Positions 35,118 through 44,270 of a stretch of 64,000 nt of DNA are shown here, piece by piece. Each line of letters starts with the position of its first letter. Position 1 is the stretch's first letter. Below the pieces are notes generated by a model that was given only the letters and a program-made list of their open reading frames with translations, ran no database searches and was not told where the DNA came from. This stretch comes from JAJFUE01 sp039683515 (GTDB lineage Bacteria > Sumerlaeota > Sumerlaeia > MVZB01), in assembly GCA_039683515.1 (NCBI GenBank), contig JBDKRG010000003.1:68496-132495 (forward strand). The letters run 5' to 3'. The translations under genes were made by a program, and so were the position numbers.

Positions 35118-35434
35118 TATGCGCAGAACCCCGGACTGCAAATGCGTCTATATTCTATTGTCGCAGGGGATCAGGATCAAAAGTTTCTTTGTAAAAATCG
35201 CGGCGCGCCGCCGGCGCGCGGACGATTTCGGCTTTCATTGGCGGGCCGGACATGTTATAGAATTTGCAGTAGTTGTCGATGTCATGCGAGAGCCACTCGC
35301 TGTTGCAACAGGAGTTCACGCGACCTTCCCCCGTGGCATTCTCCCTGGCCGAATAGTCAATTGATTGAGTGGGCTTATGGCCACTCGTAAGTTCTTACAT
35401 CCGGGCACCACATCGCAGAATGAGAGGATTGTTT
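35118..35434. other. Divergent intergenic region
   Basis: About 320 bases between the hydrolase gene and the response-regulator gene, without a supported ORF. A G+C-rich palindromic segment (GGCGCGCC-G-CCGGCGCGCGG, about 35202-35221) and A+T-rich patches around 35145-35160 and 35254-35264 are the only structure noticed. Promoters for both genes should lie here. Confidence 0.45.
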
Positions 35435-36193
35435 ATGTCCAACAAGGGACAGATTTTGATAGCGGATGACGATGCGAGCTGTCGGAAAGTATTGGCCGAG
35501 ATGCTGGGCTACGAGGATTACGCCTGCACGTGCGTGGGCGACGGCGCCGAGGCCGCCGAGTTGCTGGGCAAGGAACATTTCGACGTCTTCATCTGCGACA
35601 TCAACATGCCGGGCAATCGCAACCTGGAACTGATACGCAACCTGCCGGAGTCGGCCGCGGGCCTGCCGGTGATCCTGATGACCGGCTACCCGTCGCTCGA
35701 GACCGCGATTTCGTCGGTTCACCTGTCGGTCATGGCGTACCTCGTCAAGCCCGTCAAAAGACAGGATTTGCTCGACCATGTCGCGAAACTGACCGAATAC
35801 AGCCGCGTGTGCCGTTCCGGCAAGGAAGTCTACGAGCGGCTCAACGGCTGGACGCACGAGATCAAGGAGCTGCGCCAGTACCTGATCAAGAACCCGCGGA
35901 TGAAGGAGCATTTCCCGGTGGGCGACTTCGTGTCGCTCACGGTCAGCAACATGCTCGGCTCGATCCTGGACCTCAAACGGCTGGTCGAGGGGCTGAGCGA
36001 CCAGAAAAGCTCCCAGGAAGTCTGCCAGCTCTATGACTGCCCGCGCCTGGAGCAGTACCGCAAGATCATCCTGGACACGATCAAGGTTCTCGAGAGGACC
36101 AGAAGTTCGTTCAAATCGAAAGAGCTGAGCGATTTGCGCCATACCCTGGAGCAGATTGTGCAGAACGATTCACCGTGTAATAAAAATTATTAA
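35435..36193 (+). CDS. Response regulator with helical C-terminal domain
   Basis: The 252-residue protein has a complete receiver domain (residues 5-125): acidic pocket DDD, phospho-acceptor Asp in FICDINMP, Thr in LMTGYP and Lys in YLVKPVK. Residues 130-250 are predicted mostly helical (LNGWTHEIKELRQYL and later VLERTRSSF) and carry no recognised DNA-binding or enzymatic motif. They may be an output or dimerisation helix bundle. The start MSNKG follows GAGAGGA. It precedes the chemosensory operon but is separated from it by a structured region with a terminator. Confidence 0.82.
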   Translation: MSNKGQILIADDDASCRKVLAEMLGYEDYACTCVGDGAEAAELLGKEHFDVFICDINMPGNRNLELIRNLPESAAGLPVILMTGYPSLETAISSVHLSVMAYLVKPVKRQDLLDHVAKLTEYSRVCRSGKEVYERLNGWTHEIKELRQYLIKNPRMKEHFPVGDFVSLTVSNMLGSILDLKRLVEGLSDQKSSQEVCQLYDCPRLEQYRKIILDTIKVLERTRSSFKSKELSDLRHTLEQIVQNDSPCNKNY

Positions 36194-36199
36194 AGCCGG

Positions 36200-36266
36200 T
36201 TGTCCGCGGGCCGATAAAGTATGTGACAAGAGGACCTGCATTGAGTGCAGGTCGCCTGGCGGACAA
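36200..36266 (+). other. Nested inverted repeat / candidate structured RNA
   Basis: Outer arms TTGTCCGC (36200-36207) and GCGGACAA (36259-36266) enclose a perfect 8-bp hairpin GACCTGCA-TTGAG-TGCAGGTC (36233-36253). With the terminator just downstream it could form a small RNA of about 150 nt, or the 3' end of the response-regulator mRNA. Confidence 0.5.
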
Positions 36267-36287
36267 GCTTGAGGCTTGTAAGTCGAC

Positions 36288-36343
36288 GGCGCAATCAAGT
36301 GGGCGGTTTCGAAACGGAACTCCACCGAATTGCGCCTTTTTTT
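36288..36343 (+). terminator. Intrinsic terminator
   Basis: Stem GGCGCAAT (36288-36295) pairs with ATTGCGCC (36329-36336), with a smaller hairpin inside containing GTTTCGAAAC, and seven T residues follow directly. It should end transcription from the response-regulator side before cheA. Confidence 0.75.
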
Positions 36344-36590
36344 GTCGGTTGGGCCAAGATCGCGCCAGGGCTTCGCGTAAAGCACGATTCAAGACAAATT
36401 CGAGCGGTTGTCATCGCTCCCGAACGCTGGCTCTTTGTGAAGCATTCATAAAGGGCAACGGCCCGGCTTTTTGCGTCCCAAACGGCGTAAAAGGTCCGCG
36501 GGCAGCTGTACTCATTCGAACGAACGAGCCGCCGAAAGTTTTTGTTCCAGCTTGTTGTCCGCGGCTCCAGGGACGGAGGGTTGAAGTCAT

Positions 36591-39194
36591 ATGTCGCCAC
36601 GCAGTGATGAACCGGGGTGGATCCAGGCGAGCGTCGAGGAGCTTGCCGGCCTGATCGTTCAGGCCGAACCAGGGAACCTGCAGCTTCTGGCCAACCTTCA
36701 CGGGCGGATGGAAGAAGTCGAGCAATGGGCGGACGGCGAAGGCCTGCGCGTCGCCGCCGACGCGCTCAAGGCCGCCGCCAAGCTGATCGAGGGAATCATC
36801 CTCGAGGACGTCCCCGACGGCCAGGCGGCGCTCAACGTCGCCGGCCGCGCCGTCTCCAGCCTGCAGGCGATCGTCCTGAGCGGCCGCAGCCCGGAGGAGG
36901 TCAGCTTCCCCGCCGAACTGGTCGACGCATCGGGCGATGCCGATGCCGCCGCCCCGGCGCCCGTCCCGCCCGCTTCCAAGCAATCCACGTACGACGCCTC
37001 GATCTTCTCGGAGTTCCTCGCGCGCCAGGCGTCGGTCCTCGACGAGATGGAAAAACAGATTCTCAAGCTCGAGTCGCCGGACAAGGCCGAGGCGGCCGCC
37101 GCGCTGGCCCGCCTCCTGCACACGCTCAAGGGCGAAGCGGGGATGCTGGGCCTGGCCAACGTCGAGAAGGCCTGCCACGAGGCCGAGGACGTTCTCGCCG
37201 CGCCGGAGGCGGCGGGCCTGCCCGACACGATGCTGGCGCTGAAGGATTGGCTCGCCAAGGTGTTTGCCGGCCATGCGGGCAAGGGGCCGATCCCGCCGCC
37301 GTTCTCGTTCGCCGCCATGGAACCCGATCGCCAGGCCGAGCCGGCTCCGGTGGCGGCCGAGCCCGCTCCGGCGGCGGCGCAGTCGACCGCGATCGAAGGC
37401 GACCCGGCCCTGCTCGGGGAGTTCATCAGCGAGTCGCGCGAGCACCTGGAATCGGCCGACGTCAACCTGCTGACGCTCGAGACCGACCCCGCCAACGAGG
37501 AGGCGGTCCATTCGGTGTTCCGCGCGTTCCACACGATCAAGGGGGTCGCCAACATGCTCGGCGTCACCCAGGTCGGCAAACTCGCGCACGAGGCCGAGAG
37601 CCTCCTCGACAAGATCCGCAAGCACGAGCTGGCGATCAACAGCCAGGTGATCGACGTCGTCTTCGAGACGACCGACATGCTCAAGCGGCTGATCGGCGAG
37701 GTCGCCGAGTCGCTGGCCAGCGGCACGCCGATCGAGCCCAACCCCAGCCTGCCGCCCCTGCTCGACGTGATCCGCCGGACGGCGCAGGGCAGCTCCGAAC
37801 CGAAGATCAATTTTCAGCCCCCCGACGACGCCCAGCGGCGCCGGCTCGGCGAGATCCTCGTCGAGCAGGGCTCCGTCACCGCCGATGACGTCAACCAGGC
37901 GCTCGAGAAGCAAACCGCCGACCCCGACCACCCCAAGCTCGGCAACGTGCTGGTCGAGGACGGCAAGGTCTCGCCCAAGGAAGTCGTCGGCGCGCTGCGC
38001 ACCCAGAACGCCACCGTGCAGGTCAAGGAAACGGTCAAGGTCGACGCCGACCGCCTGGACCGGCTCGTGGAGATGATCGGCGAGCTGGTGATCGCGGAGT
38101 CGATGGTCAGCCAGTCGTCCAAGTCGGGCCAGATGGGGACGTCCGGCTTCCTGCGGCACTTGAACGAGCTCGACAAGATCACGCGCGAGCTGCAGCAGAT
38201 GGGCATGTCGCTGCGCATGGTCCCGCTGCGCGCCACGTTCCAAAAGATGGCGCGGCTCGTCCGCGACCTCTCCAAGAAATCGGGCAAGCAGGTCGAGTTC
38301 GTGATGTGCGGCGAGGACACCGAGCTCGACAAGACCGTCGTCGACCGGATCGGCGACCCGCTCGTGCACATGGTCCGCAACGCCGTCGACCACGGCCTGG
38401 AGTCGAGCGCCGACGCCCGCGTCCAGGCGGGCAAGGACGCCACCGGCCGCGTCGAGCTGCGCGCCTTCCACAAGGGCGGAAATATTTATATCGAGATCGA
38501 GGACGACGGGCGCGGGCTCGACCGCGACGCGATCCTGGCCAAGGGGCGCGAGCGCGGCCTGATCCCCGAGGGCGAGACCCCGTCCGACCGCGACATCTAC
38601 AACCTGATCTTCCAGCCCGGATTCTCGACCGCCAAGAAAATCACCGACGTCTCCGGCCGCGGCGTGGGGATGGACGTCGTCAAGCGCAACATCGATTCGC
38701 TGCGCGGCCAGGTCGAGATCCGCACCGAGCCCGGCCGGGGGACGACGCTCAGCATCCGGCTGCCGCTGACCCTGGCGATCATCGACGGCATGGTCGTGCG
38801 CGTCGGCGCGGAGCGCTACATCATCCCGACGCTGTCGGTCCTGATCTCGCTGCGGCCCGAGGAGAGCCAGCTTTCATCGGTCCTCGGCACGGGGCAGATG
38901 CTTTCGCACCAGGGGCGCGAGATCCCCATGTTCCGGCTCGACGAAATCTTCCACATCGCGGGGGCCGAACAGGACCCGACCAAGGCGCTGGCCGTCGTGG
39001 TCGAGGACGACGGCCGGCAGGTCGTGCTGCTCGTCGACGAGCTGCTCGGCCAGCAGCAGATCGTGATCAAGAGCCTCGGCGAGTCGGTGCGCGGCATCCC
39101 GGGGATCTCCGGCGGCGCGATCATGCCCGACGGCAAGGTCGGGCTGATCCTGGACGTCGGCGGCGTGCTGAAGCTGGCGCAGGCGGGGGTGTGA
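36591..39194 (+). CDS. cheA: Chemotaxis histidine kinase CheA with two Hpt domains and an inserted MshEN-like domain
   Basis: The 867-residue protein has a helical His-less N-terminal segment (1-105) and two Hpt domains with phospho-acceptor His177 (LLHTLKGEAG) and His314 (AFHTIKGVAN). An MshEN/GspE-N-like module follows at about 415-475 (LGEILVEQGSVTADDVNQAL), then the P3 dimerisation helices, an HATPase core (HMVRNAVDHGLE, DDGRGLD, GRGVGMD) and a CheW-like domain at about 730-865. No P2 CheY-binding domain is seen. It would phosphorylate CheY and CheB in response to the receptor encoded downstream. GGAGGG lies 11 bases before the start. Confidence 0.9.
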   Translation: MSPRSDEPGWIQASVEELAGLIVQAEPGNLQLLANLHGRMEEVEQWADGEGLRVAADALKAAAKLIEGIILEDVPDGQAALNVAGRAVSSLQAIVLSGRSPEEVSFPAELVDASGDADAAAPAPVPPASKQSTYDASIFSEFLARQASVLDEMEKQILKLESPDKAEAAAALARLLHTLKGEAGMLGLANVEKACHEAEDVLAAPEAAGLPDTMLALKDWLAKVFAGHAGKGPIPPPFSFAAMEPDRQAEPAPVAAEPAPAAAQSTAIEGDPALLGEFISESREHLESADVNLLTLETDPANEEAVHSVFRAFHTIKGVANMLGVTQVGKLAHEAESLLDKIRKHELAINSQVIDVVFETTDMLKRLIGEVAESLASGTPIEPNPSLPPLLDVIRRTAQGSSEPKINFQPPDDAQRRRLGEILVEQGSVTADDVNQALEKQTADPDHPKLGNVLVEDGKVSPKEVVGALRTQNATVQVKETVKVDADRLDRLVEMIGELVIAESMVSQSSKSGQMGTSGFLRHLNELDKITRELQQMGMSLRMVPLRATFQKMARLVRDLSKKSGKQVEFVMCGEDTELDKTVVDRIGDPLVHMVRNAVDHGLESSADARVQAGKDATGRVELRAFHKGGNIYIEIEDDGRGLDRDAILAKGRERGLIPEGETPSDRDIYNLIFQPGFSTAKKITDVSGRGVGMDVVKRNIDSLRGQVEIRTEPGRGTTLSIRLPLTLAIIDGMVVRVGAERYIIPTLSVLISLRPEESQLSSVLGTGQMLSHQGREIPMFRLDEIFHIAGAEQDPTKALAVVVEDDGRQVVLLVDELLGQQQIVIKSLGESVRGIPGISGGAIMPDGKVGLILDVGGVLKLAQAGV

Positions 39195-39195
39195 G

Positions 39196-39240
39196 ATTTC
39201 GGATTGCGGATTGCGGAATTCCCGGAAGTGGGGATTGCGG
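39196..39240. repeat. GGATTGC-family repeat in the cheA-cheW gap
   Basis: TTCGGATTGCGGATTGCGGAA starts at the cheA stop and a further GGGATTGCGG unit follows. It lies within the operon and does not interrupt a gene. Confidence 0.75.
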
Positions 39241-39347
39241 AGACGGGGGCGAAAGCCCGGCAAGGGTTTGAACGAAGGCCGAGTCGCAGCAGGCGGCTTG
39301 AGCCGAGACCATATCGGAGAAGCCGACTGTCAAACGGAGGACACAAC

Positions 39348-39848
39348 ATGGAGACCCAGTCAGCAGCGCTTCTGAACAAGGCCGGCAAATATCTCACCTT
39401 CGAGCTCAAGGGTGAGATCTACGGCCTGGAGATCCTGAAGGTCCAGGAAATCATCGGGATGATGAACGTGACGCGCGTGCCGAAGACGCCGGAGTTTATC
39501 CGCGGCGTCATCAACCTGCGCGGCAAGGTGATCCCGGTGATCGACCTGCGCCTCAAGTTCGGCATGGAATCCAAGGAAGACACCGACCGCACCTGCATCA
39601 TCGTCGTGCAGTTCAAGGGTGCGAGCTCGGTGCTGACCATGGGGATCATCGTCGACGAAGTCAAGGAAGTGATCAACATCGAGGGCGGCCAGATGGAGGA
39701 GACGCCGACGTTCGGCGCCGACACCAACACCGATTTCATCCTCGGCGTCGGCAAGGTCGCCCAGAAGGTCGTCATGCTGCTCGACGTCGACAAGGTGCTG
39801 TCGATCGGCGAAGAGGCGATCGTCGAGCAGGCCGTCGACCAGGCTTGA
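39348..39848 (+). CDS. cheW: Chemotaxis coupling protein CheW
   Basis: The 166-residue protein is a single CheW domain: YLTFELKGEIYGLEILKVQEI, then FIRGVINLRGKVIPVIDLR, the conserved receptor/CheA contact strand. It links the methyl-accepting receptor to the CheA kinase. The ATG at 39348 follows ACGGAGGACA; the longer frame upstream reads the repeat. Position between cheA and the receptor gene supports the role. Confidence 0.93.
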   Translation: METQSAALLNKAGKYLTFELKGEIYGLEILKVQEIIGMMNVTRVPKTPEFIRGVINLRGKVIPVIDLRLKFGMESKEDTDRTCIIVVQFKGASSVLTMGIIVDEVKEVINIEGGQMEETPTFGADTNTDFILGVGKVAQKVVMLLDVDKVLSIGEEAIVEQAVDQA

Positions 39849-39913
39849 TCCACCCGCTCACCACCATGGAATTGAAAACAGCGTGAAATAAAACCAACAC
39901 GGAGGAAGATACG

Positions 39914-41950
39914 ATGTTCAAGCAGATGAAACTCGGAGCAAAGATCGGCGCCGGCTTCGGCACGCTGGTCGTCATCGTCGTGCTGCTCGGCGGCCTGGCG
40001 GTGTTCAACATGGGCCGGGTCAAGGGGATCACGGCCAACCTGGTCGACAAGGCGGTGCCCGAAGTCGTCGTCGCCAACGGCATCGAGCGCAATTTCCTGC
40101 AGGGCATCTTCGAGCTGCGCGCCTACAACTACACCGAGGACCCCCAGTTCCTCGATGCCGGGCGCAAGCAACTGGCGCTCGTCGCGGACAGTACGAAGAA
40201 GGGTCTTGATCTGGCCGAGAAGCAGAAGATCGAAACACTCAAGCAGAACATCGGCAACGCGGACTCCAAGGTCAAGGAATACCAGTCCCTGCTCGACGAG
40301 ACCGTGATCAAGACCAACGCGATCGCCAAGTCGCGCAACGCGTTCAACGAGCTGGCGGCGAAGTACCAGGCCGCGAGCAACGCGTACATGGAAAGCCAGG
40401 ACAAGCAGCAGGCCGAGGAATACAAGGAGGCGGTCGAGGCCGCCGCAGGCGCCAACAAGGCTGAACTGCTGGCGAAACTCGAGGCCCGCGCATGGAAGAA
40501 GAACATGGTCGCCGAGGCATCCAACATTTTCACGGGCATCCGGCTCGGCGTCTGGAAGGGGATGGCCACCCGCGACCCGAAGGTCATCGCCGAGGCCCAG
40601 AAGAAATTTGACGACGTCAACAAGAAGCTCGACGAGCTCCAGGCCAGGACCAAGCTGGAAGCCGACGTCAAGGCGCTCGAGGACTGGCGCGTCGCCGGCA
40701 AGGCCTACAACGACGAGCTCACGAATTTCCTGGCCAATTTCGCGGCCCGCGACGAGCTCAACAAGAAGCGCGTCGAGTGCGTCAACGTCGCGCTGCAGGT
40801 CGCCAAGGACACCGCCAGCGCGGGCATGGACGAGGCCAGCAAGGGCGCGACCCAGGCGTCCGGGGCGCTGACCACGGCCTCATCCGTCATGGTCATCGGG
40901 CTGATCATCGCCACGATTATCAGCATCACGATGGCGATCTTCATCACGCGCAGCATCACCGGGCCGATCAACAAGGTCATCGCCGGCCTCACGCAGGGGG
41001 CCGAGCAGATCGCGTCGGCGTCGGGCCAGGTCGCCCAGTCGAGCCAGCAGATGGCCGAGGGCGCCAGCGAGCAGGCCTCGAGCCTGGAGGAAGTCTCCTC
41101 CAGCCTCGAGGAGATGGCGTCGATGACCCGCCAGAACACCGACAACGCCAAGCAGGCCACCAGCCAGGCCGGCGAGGCCCGCTCGGCCGCCGAAAAGGGC
41201 AGCGAGGTCATGGAGAAGATGTCGGTCGCGATCGACAAGATCAAGGCCTCGTCCGACGAGACCGCCAAGATCCTCAAGACCATCGACGAGATCGCGTTCC
41301 AGACCAACCTGCTGGCCCTCAACGCCGCCGTCGAAGCGGCGCGCGCCGGCGACGCCGGCAAGGGGTTCGCCGTCGTCGCGGAGGAAGTCCGCAACCTCGC
41401 GATGCGCAGCGCCGAAGCGGCCAAGAGCACGGCGTCGTTGATTGAGGCATCGCAGAAAAATGCCGATAACGGTGTTCAGGTCTCGGCGGACGTCACCCAG
41501 ATCCTCAAACAAATCGTTACCGGCATCCAGAAGGTCACCCAGCTCAACTCCGAGGTCAGCGCGGCCAGCGACGAGCAGACCCAGGGGATCGACCAGATCA
41601 ACACCGCGGTCGCCCAGCTCGACAAGGTCACCCAGTCCAACGCGGCCAACGCCGAGGAATCGGCGTCGGCGGCCGAGGAGCTCTCGGCCCAGGCGCGCGA
41701 GATGAACGACATGGTCAACATGCTCGTGTCGATCGTGCGCGGCGCGACCGAAGCATCCATGGCGCAGTCGTCGGCCATGGCTTACGCCGGGGCACACTCC
41801 GGCCCTTCCCTTCACCATCCGGCCGCGGGCAAGGCCAAGTTTGCCCCGGCCGGCGGCAATAAAAAAGCCATGGCGCACGCCGGCCAGGCTCGCGCGTCCA
41901 AGCCCGAGGAAGTCATCCCTCTGAACGACTCGGACCTGAGCGAGTTCTGA
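39914..41950 (+). CDS. Methyl-accepting chemotaxis protein, helical periplasmic sensor
   Basis: The 678-residue receptor has an N-terminal membrane helix (about 13-32) and an all-helical sensor region (about 35-310) resembling HBM-type bimodular sensors, rich in Lys/Glu/Ala heptads. A second membrane helix (about 328-348) leads to the signalling domain with the hairpin-tip sequence IDEIAFQTNLLALNAAVEAARAG. The C-terminal tail (residues 615-678) is flexible and ends NDSDLSEF, without a canonical CheR-tethering pentapeptide. HBM sensors usually bind small organic acids or amino acids, but the ligand here is unknown. GGAGG precedes the start. Confidence 0.9.
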   Translation: MFKQMKLGAKIGAGFGTLVVIVVLLGGLAVFNMGRVKGITANLVDKAVPEVVVANGIERNFLQGIFELRAYNYTEDPQFLDAGRKQLALVADSTKKGLDLAEKQKIETLKQNIGNADSKVKEYQSLLDETVIKTNAIAKSRNAFNELAAKYQAASNAYMESQDKQQAEEYKEAVEAAAGANKAELLAKLEARAWKKNMVAEASNIFTGIRLGVWKGMATRDPKVIAEAQKKFDDVNKKLDELQARTKLEADVKALEDWRVAGKAYNDELTNFLANFAARDELNKKRVECVNVALQVAKDTASAGMDEASKGATQASGALTTASSVMVIGLIIATIISITMAIFITRSITGPINKVIAGLTQGAEQIASASGQVAQSSQQMAEGASEQASSLEEVSSSLEEMASMTRQNTDNAKQATSQAGEARSAAEKGSEVMEKMSVAIDKIKASSDETAKILKTIDEIAFQTNLLALNAAVEAARAGDAGKGFAVVAEEVRNLAMRSAEAAKSTASLIEASQKNADNGVQVSADVTQILKQIVTGIQKVTQLNSEVSAASDEQTQGIDQINTAVAQLDKVTQSNAANAEESASAAEELSAQAREMNDMVNMLVSIVRGATEASMAQSSAMAYAGAHSGPSLHHPAAGKAKFAPAGGNKKAMAHAGQARASKPEEVIPLNDSDLSEF

Positions 41951-42092
41951 TCGGCCACGGCCGAGGGGGAGGCCCGGCGCCTCCCCCTCCAGCCGGCCAT
42001 CGGTGCGGGAAGCGAACCCGTTTGAACTGCAATCGCCCTGATAAGGACATCACCGCGGCGCCAGGCCGCAATTCCAAGACGGGAAAAGGGTC
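41951..42092 (+). other. Intercistronic gap with an 11-bp perfect stem-loop
   Basis: GAGGGGGAGGC (41963-41973) pairs fully with GCCTCCCCCTC (41979-41989) over a 5-base loop, just after the receptor stop. There is no T tract, so it is more likely an mRNA-stabilising or partial-attenuation hairpin than a strong terminator. Confidence 0.6.
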
Positions 42093-42584
42093 ATGAAAGT
42101 CGAGTACATCAATCCGTTTGTCGAGGGGGTCAACAACCTGTTCAGCACCATGCTGAACTGCGAGGCCAGGCGCGGCAACGTCAACGTGCTGCCCGGGAAC
42201 GAGCCCCCGAACCAGTCGATCGTGGCGATCATCGGCCTGAGCGGATCGGTGCGCGGCTGCGTGACGATGGTCTTCCCCGCGCGGACGGCCATGCGTCTGG
42301 CCCACCAGCTTCTGGGCGAAACCATCAACGAGCTGGACCAGAACGTGATGGACGCGATGGCGGAGATGGTCAACGTCGTGGCGGGGGCCGCCAAGGCGCG
42401 GCTCAACGACGACTCGAGCACGCCGGCCCAGCTGAGCCTGCCGACGGTCATCCTCGGCCGGGAGTACGCGATCCAGCACCCGTCATGGTCGGTGTGGCTC
42501 GACATCCCGTTCGACAGCGACCTCGGCTCCTTCAACCTGTGCGTCTCGATCGAGACCGATCATTCGAAAAAAGGAAACGCGTGA
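42093..42584 (+). CDS. cheX: CheX-like CheY-P phosphatase
   Basis: The 163-residue protein contains a CheC/CheX fold with the catalytic ExxN pattern in AEMVNVVAGAAK (about residues 89-100), plus VRGCVTMVFP typical of CheX. Such proteins dephosphorylate CheY-P to end the signal. Its stop overlaps the start of the following cheY by one base, so the two products are made together. CheX has one ExxN site and CheC two; only one is seen here. Confidence 0.82.
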   Translation: MKVEYINPFVEGVNNLFSTMLNCEARRGNVNVLPGNEPPNQSIVAIIGLSGSVRGCVTMVFPARTAMRLAHQLLGETINELDQNVMDAMAEMVNVVAGAAKARLNDDSSTPAQLSLPTVILGREYAIQHPSWSVWLDIPFDSDLGSFNLCVSIETDHSKKGNA

Positions 42585-42955
42585 TGAACGTCCTGATAGT
42601 CGATGACTCAACCACCATGCGCAAAATCCTGATCAACGCCTTGAAGAGCGTCGGGATCAACGAGATCGACGAGGCCTGCGACGGCCAGCAGGCGGTCGAC
42701 GCCGTCCTCGCCAAGCAGTACAGCGTGGTCCTCATGGACTGGAACATGCCCAACATGCTCGGGATCGACGCGCTCAAGCGGATCCGCCTGTCGGGCAACA
42801 ACGTGCCGGTCATCATGGTGACGACCGAGGCCGAGAAGAGCCGCGTCATCGAGGCGCTCAAGGCCGGGGCGAACAACTACATCATCAAGCCGTTCAAGCC
42901 CGAGGCGGTCATCACCAAGATCAACGAGCTGGCGGGCAATGCCCAGGCGTCTTGA
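42584..42955 (+). CDS. cheY: CheY-type single-domain response regulator 1
   Basis: The 123-residue protein is only a receiver domain, with VDDSTTMRK, acceptor Asp in VLMDWNMP, Thr in MVTTEAE and Lys in IIKPFKP. It would be phosphorylated by CheA and reset by the CheX-like phosphatase encoded immediately upstream. With no flagellar switch gene in the window, its target may be another motility or signalling machine. Confidence 0.9.
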   Translation: MNVLIVDDSTTMRKILINALKSVGINEIDEACDGQQAVDAVLAKQYSVVLMDWNMPNMLGIDALKRIRLSGNNVPVIMVTTEAEKSRVIEALKAGANNYIIKPFKPEAVITKINELAGNAQAS

Positions 42956-42972
42956 CAGGAAGTGGATGTAAC

Positions 42973-43776
42973 ATGGAAGCCTCTACGTTCAACAGGTTCC
43001 GGTCGATCGTCTACGAACACAGCGGCATCGCCCTGGGCGAGGGCAAGGAGGCGCTGGTCAGCGCCCGGATTGGCAAGCGCCTGCGCGCGCTGAACATCGC
43101 CGACCACAAGGCCTACCTCAAGTACGTCGAGCAGGACGCCAGCGGCGAGGAAATCGTCCAGTTGCTCGACGCGATCTCGACCAACGTCACCCATTTCTTC
43201 CGCGAGCCGGCGCACTTCGACTTCGTCAAGGAGACGGTCGCGGTGTGGGCCGGCCAAGGGCAGACGCGGATGCGGTTCTGGTCGGCGGCGTGCTCGACGG
43301 GCGAGGAGCCGTATTCGCTGGCGATCACGCTGCGCGAGGCGCTGGGGGCGCGCGGGGCCGACGCGAAGATCCTCGCCACCGACATCTCGACGCGCGTGCT
43401 GAGCGCGGCCCGCTCGGGCGTGTTCGAGAGCGACAAGCTCAAGAACGTCGCGCCCGCGCTGCGCGAGAAGTATTTCAGGCCCGTCGAGGGCCACCCCCAC
43501 GGCCGCATCGCCCGCGAGGAACTCCGGAACATGATGGTGTTCCGGCGGATGAACCTGGCCAAGCCGCCGTTCCCGATGCGCGGCCCGCTCGACATCGTCT
43601 TCTGCCGCAACGTGATGATCTATTTCGACAACGACGTGCGCAAGGCTCTGCTCAACGAGATCCTGCGGCTGCTCAAGCCGGGCGGCTACCTGATCGTCGG
43701 CCACGCCGAGAGCCTGACCGGGATGATCGCCGACCTGAAGGCGGTACGGCCCTCGATTTACGTCAAAAACCGCTAG
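42973..43776 (+). CDS. cheR: CheR receptor methyltransferase
   Basis: The 267-residue protein has a helical N-terminal domain and a SAM-binding domain with FWSAACSTGEEPYSLAI, LATDIS and FCRNVMIYFD, all CheR hallmarks. It methylates glutamates on the chemoreceptor using SAM, giving adaptation. I choose the ATG at 42973, preceded by AGGAAGTGG, rather than the TTG at 42952 that overlaps cheY. Confidence 0.92.
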   Translation: MEASTFNRFRSIVYEHSGIALGEGKEALVSARIGKRLRALNIADHKAYLKYVEQDASGEEIVQLLDAISTNVTHFFREPAHFDFVKETVAVWAGQGQTRMRFWSAACSTGEEPYSLAITLREALGARGADAKILATDISTRVLSAARSGVFESDKLKNVAPALREKYFRPVEGHPHGRIAREELRNMMVFRRMNLAKPPFPMRGPLDIVFCRNVMIYFDNDVRKALLNEILRLLKPGGYLIVGHAESLTGMIADLKAVRPSIYVKNR

Positions 43777-43793
43777 GGGACGAGAGGTTGAAC

Positions 43794-44270
43794 GTGAACC
43801 AGATAGTAGGCATCGCCGACATGAAGGTGTCCAACTCGCGCGACGACGTCCTGGTGACGTATTCGCTCGGCTCGTGCGTCGGGCTGTCGCTCTACGACCC
43901 GGTGACGTGCATCGGGGGGATCATCCACTGCATGCTGCCGCTGTCCAAGATCGACGCCGCCAAGGCCCAGGAAAACCCGATGATGTTCACCGACACGGGG
44001 GTCACGACGTTCCTGCAGGCGGTCTTCAACCTGGGCGCCGAGCGCAGCCGCCTCGTCGCGAAGGTGGCCGGCTGCTCGTCGGTCCTCGACGACAAGGGCC
44101 TGTTCAAGATCGGCGAGCGCAACTACACCGTCCTCAAGAAGATCATGTGGAAGAACAACATTCTCATCGCCGCCGAGGACATCGGGGGTAACGCCTCGCG
44201 GACGCTGACGCTTTTCATGAACACGGGCCGGACGACGATCCGCTCCGGCGGAAGCGAGCGGGAACTATGA
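43794..44270 (+). CDS. cheD: CheD receptor glutamine deamidase
   Basis: The 158-residue protein has the CheD active-site pattern: Thr and Cys in TYSLGSCVGLSLYD and His in GIIHCMLP. It deamidates receptor glutamines and in many species works with CheC/CheX. The GTG at 43794 is preferred because GAGAGG lies six bases upstream; a TTG at 43788 is too close. It overlaps the next gene by ATGA. Confidence 0.9.
   Translation: MNQIVGIADMKVSNSRDDVLVTYSLGSCVGLSLYDPVTCIGGIIHCMLPLSKIDAAKAQENPMMFTDTGVTTFLQAVFNLGAERSRLVAKVAGCSSVLDDKGLFKIGERNYTVLKKIMWKNNILIAAEDIGGNASRTLTLFMNTGRTTIRSGGSEREL

Larger units (their letters stand above)
36194..36590. other. Structured intergenic region between response regulator and cheA
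   Basis: About 400 bases. The first 150 contain two nested hairpins and an intrinsic terminator (separate entries). The remainder (36344-36590) has no supported gene and probably contains the cheA promoter and leader; a GGAGGG precedes the cheA start. Confidence 0.55.

Noticed and set aside
36194..36343. c-di-GMP riboswitch before cheA
   Set aside because: The hallmark riboswitch core sequences are absent; only generic hairpins and a terminator are seen.
36411..38471. Long antisense frames opposite cheA and other G+C-rich genes
   Set aside because: They follow from codon bias in G+C-rich DNA and show no family signature.
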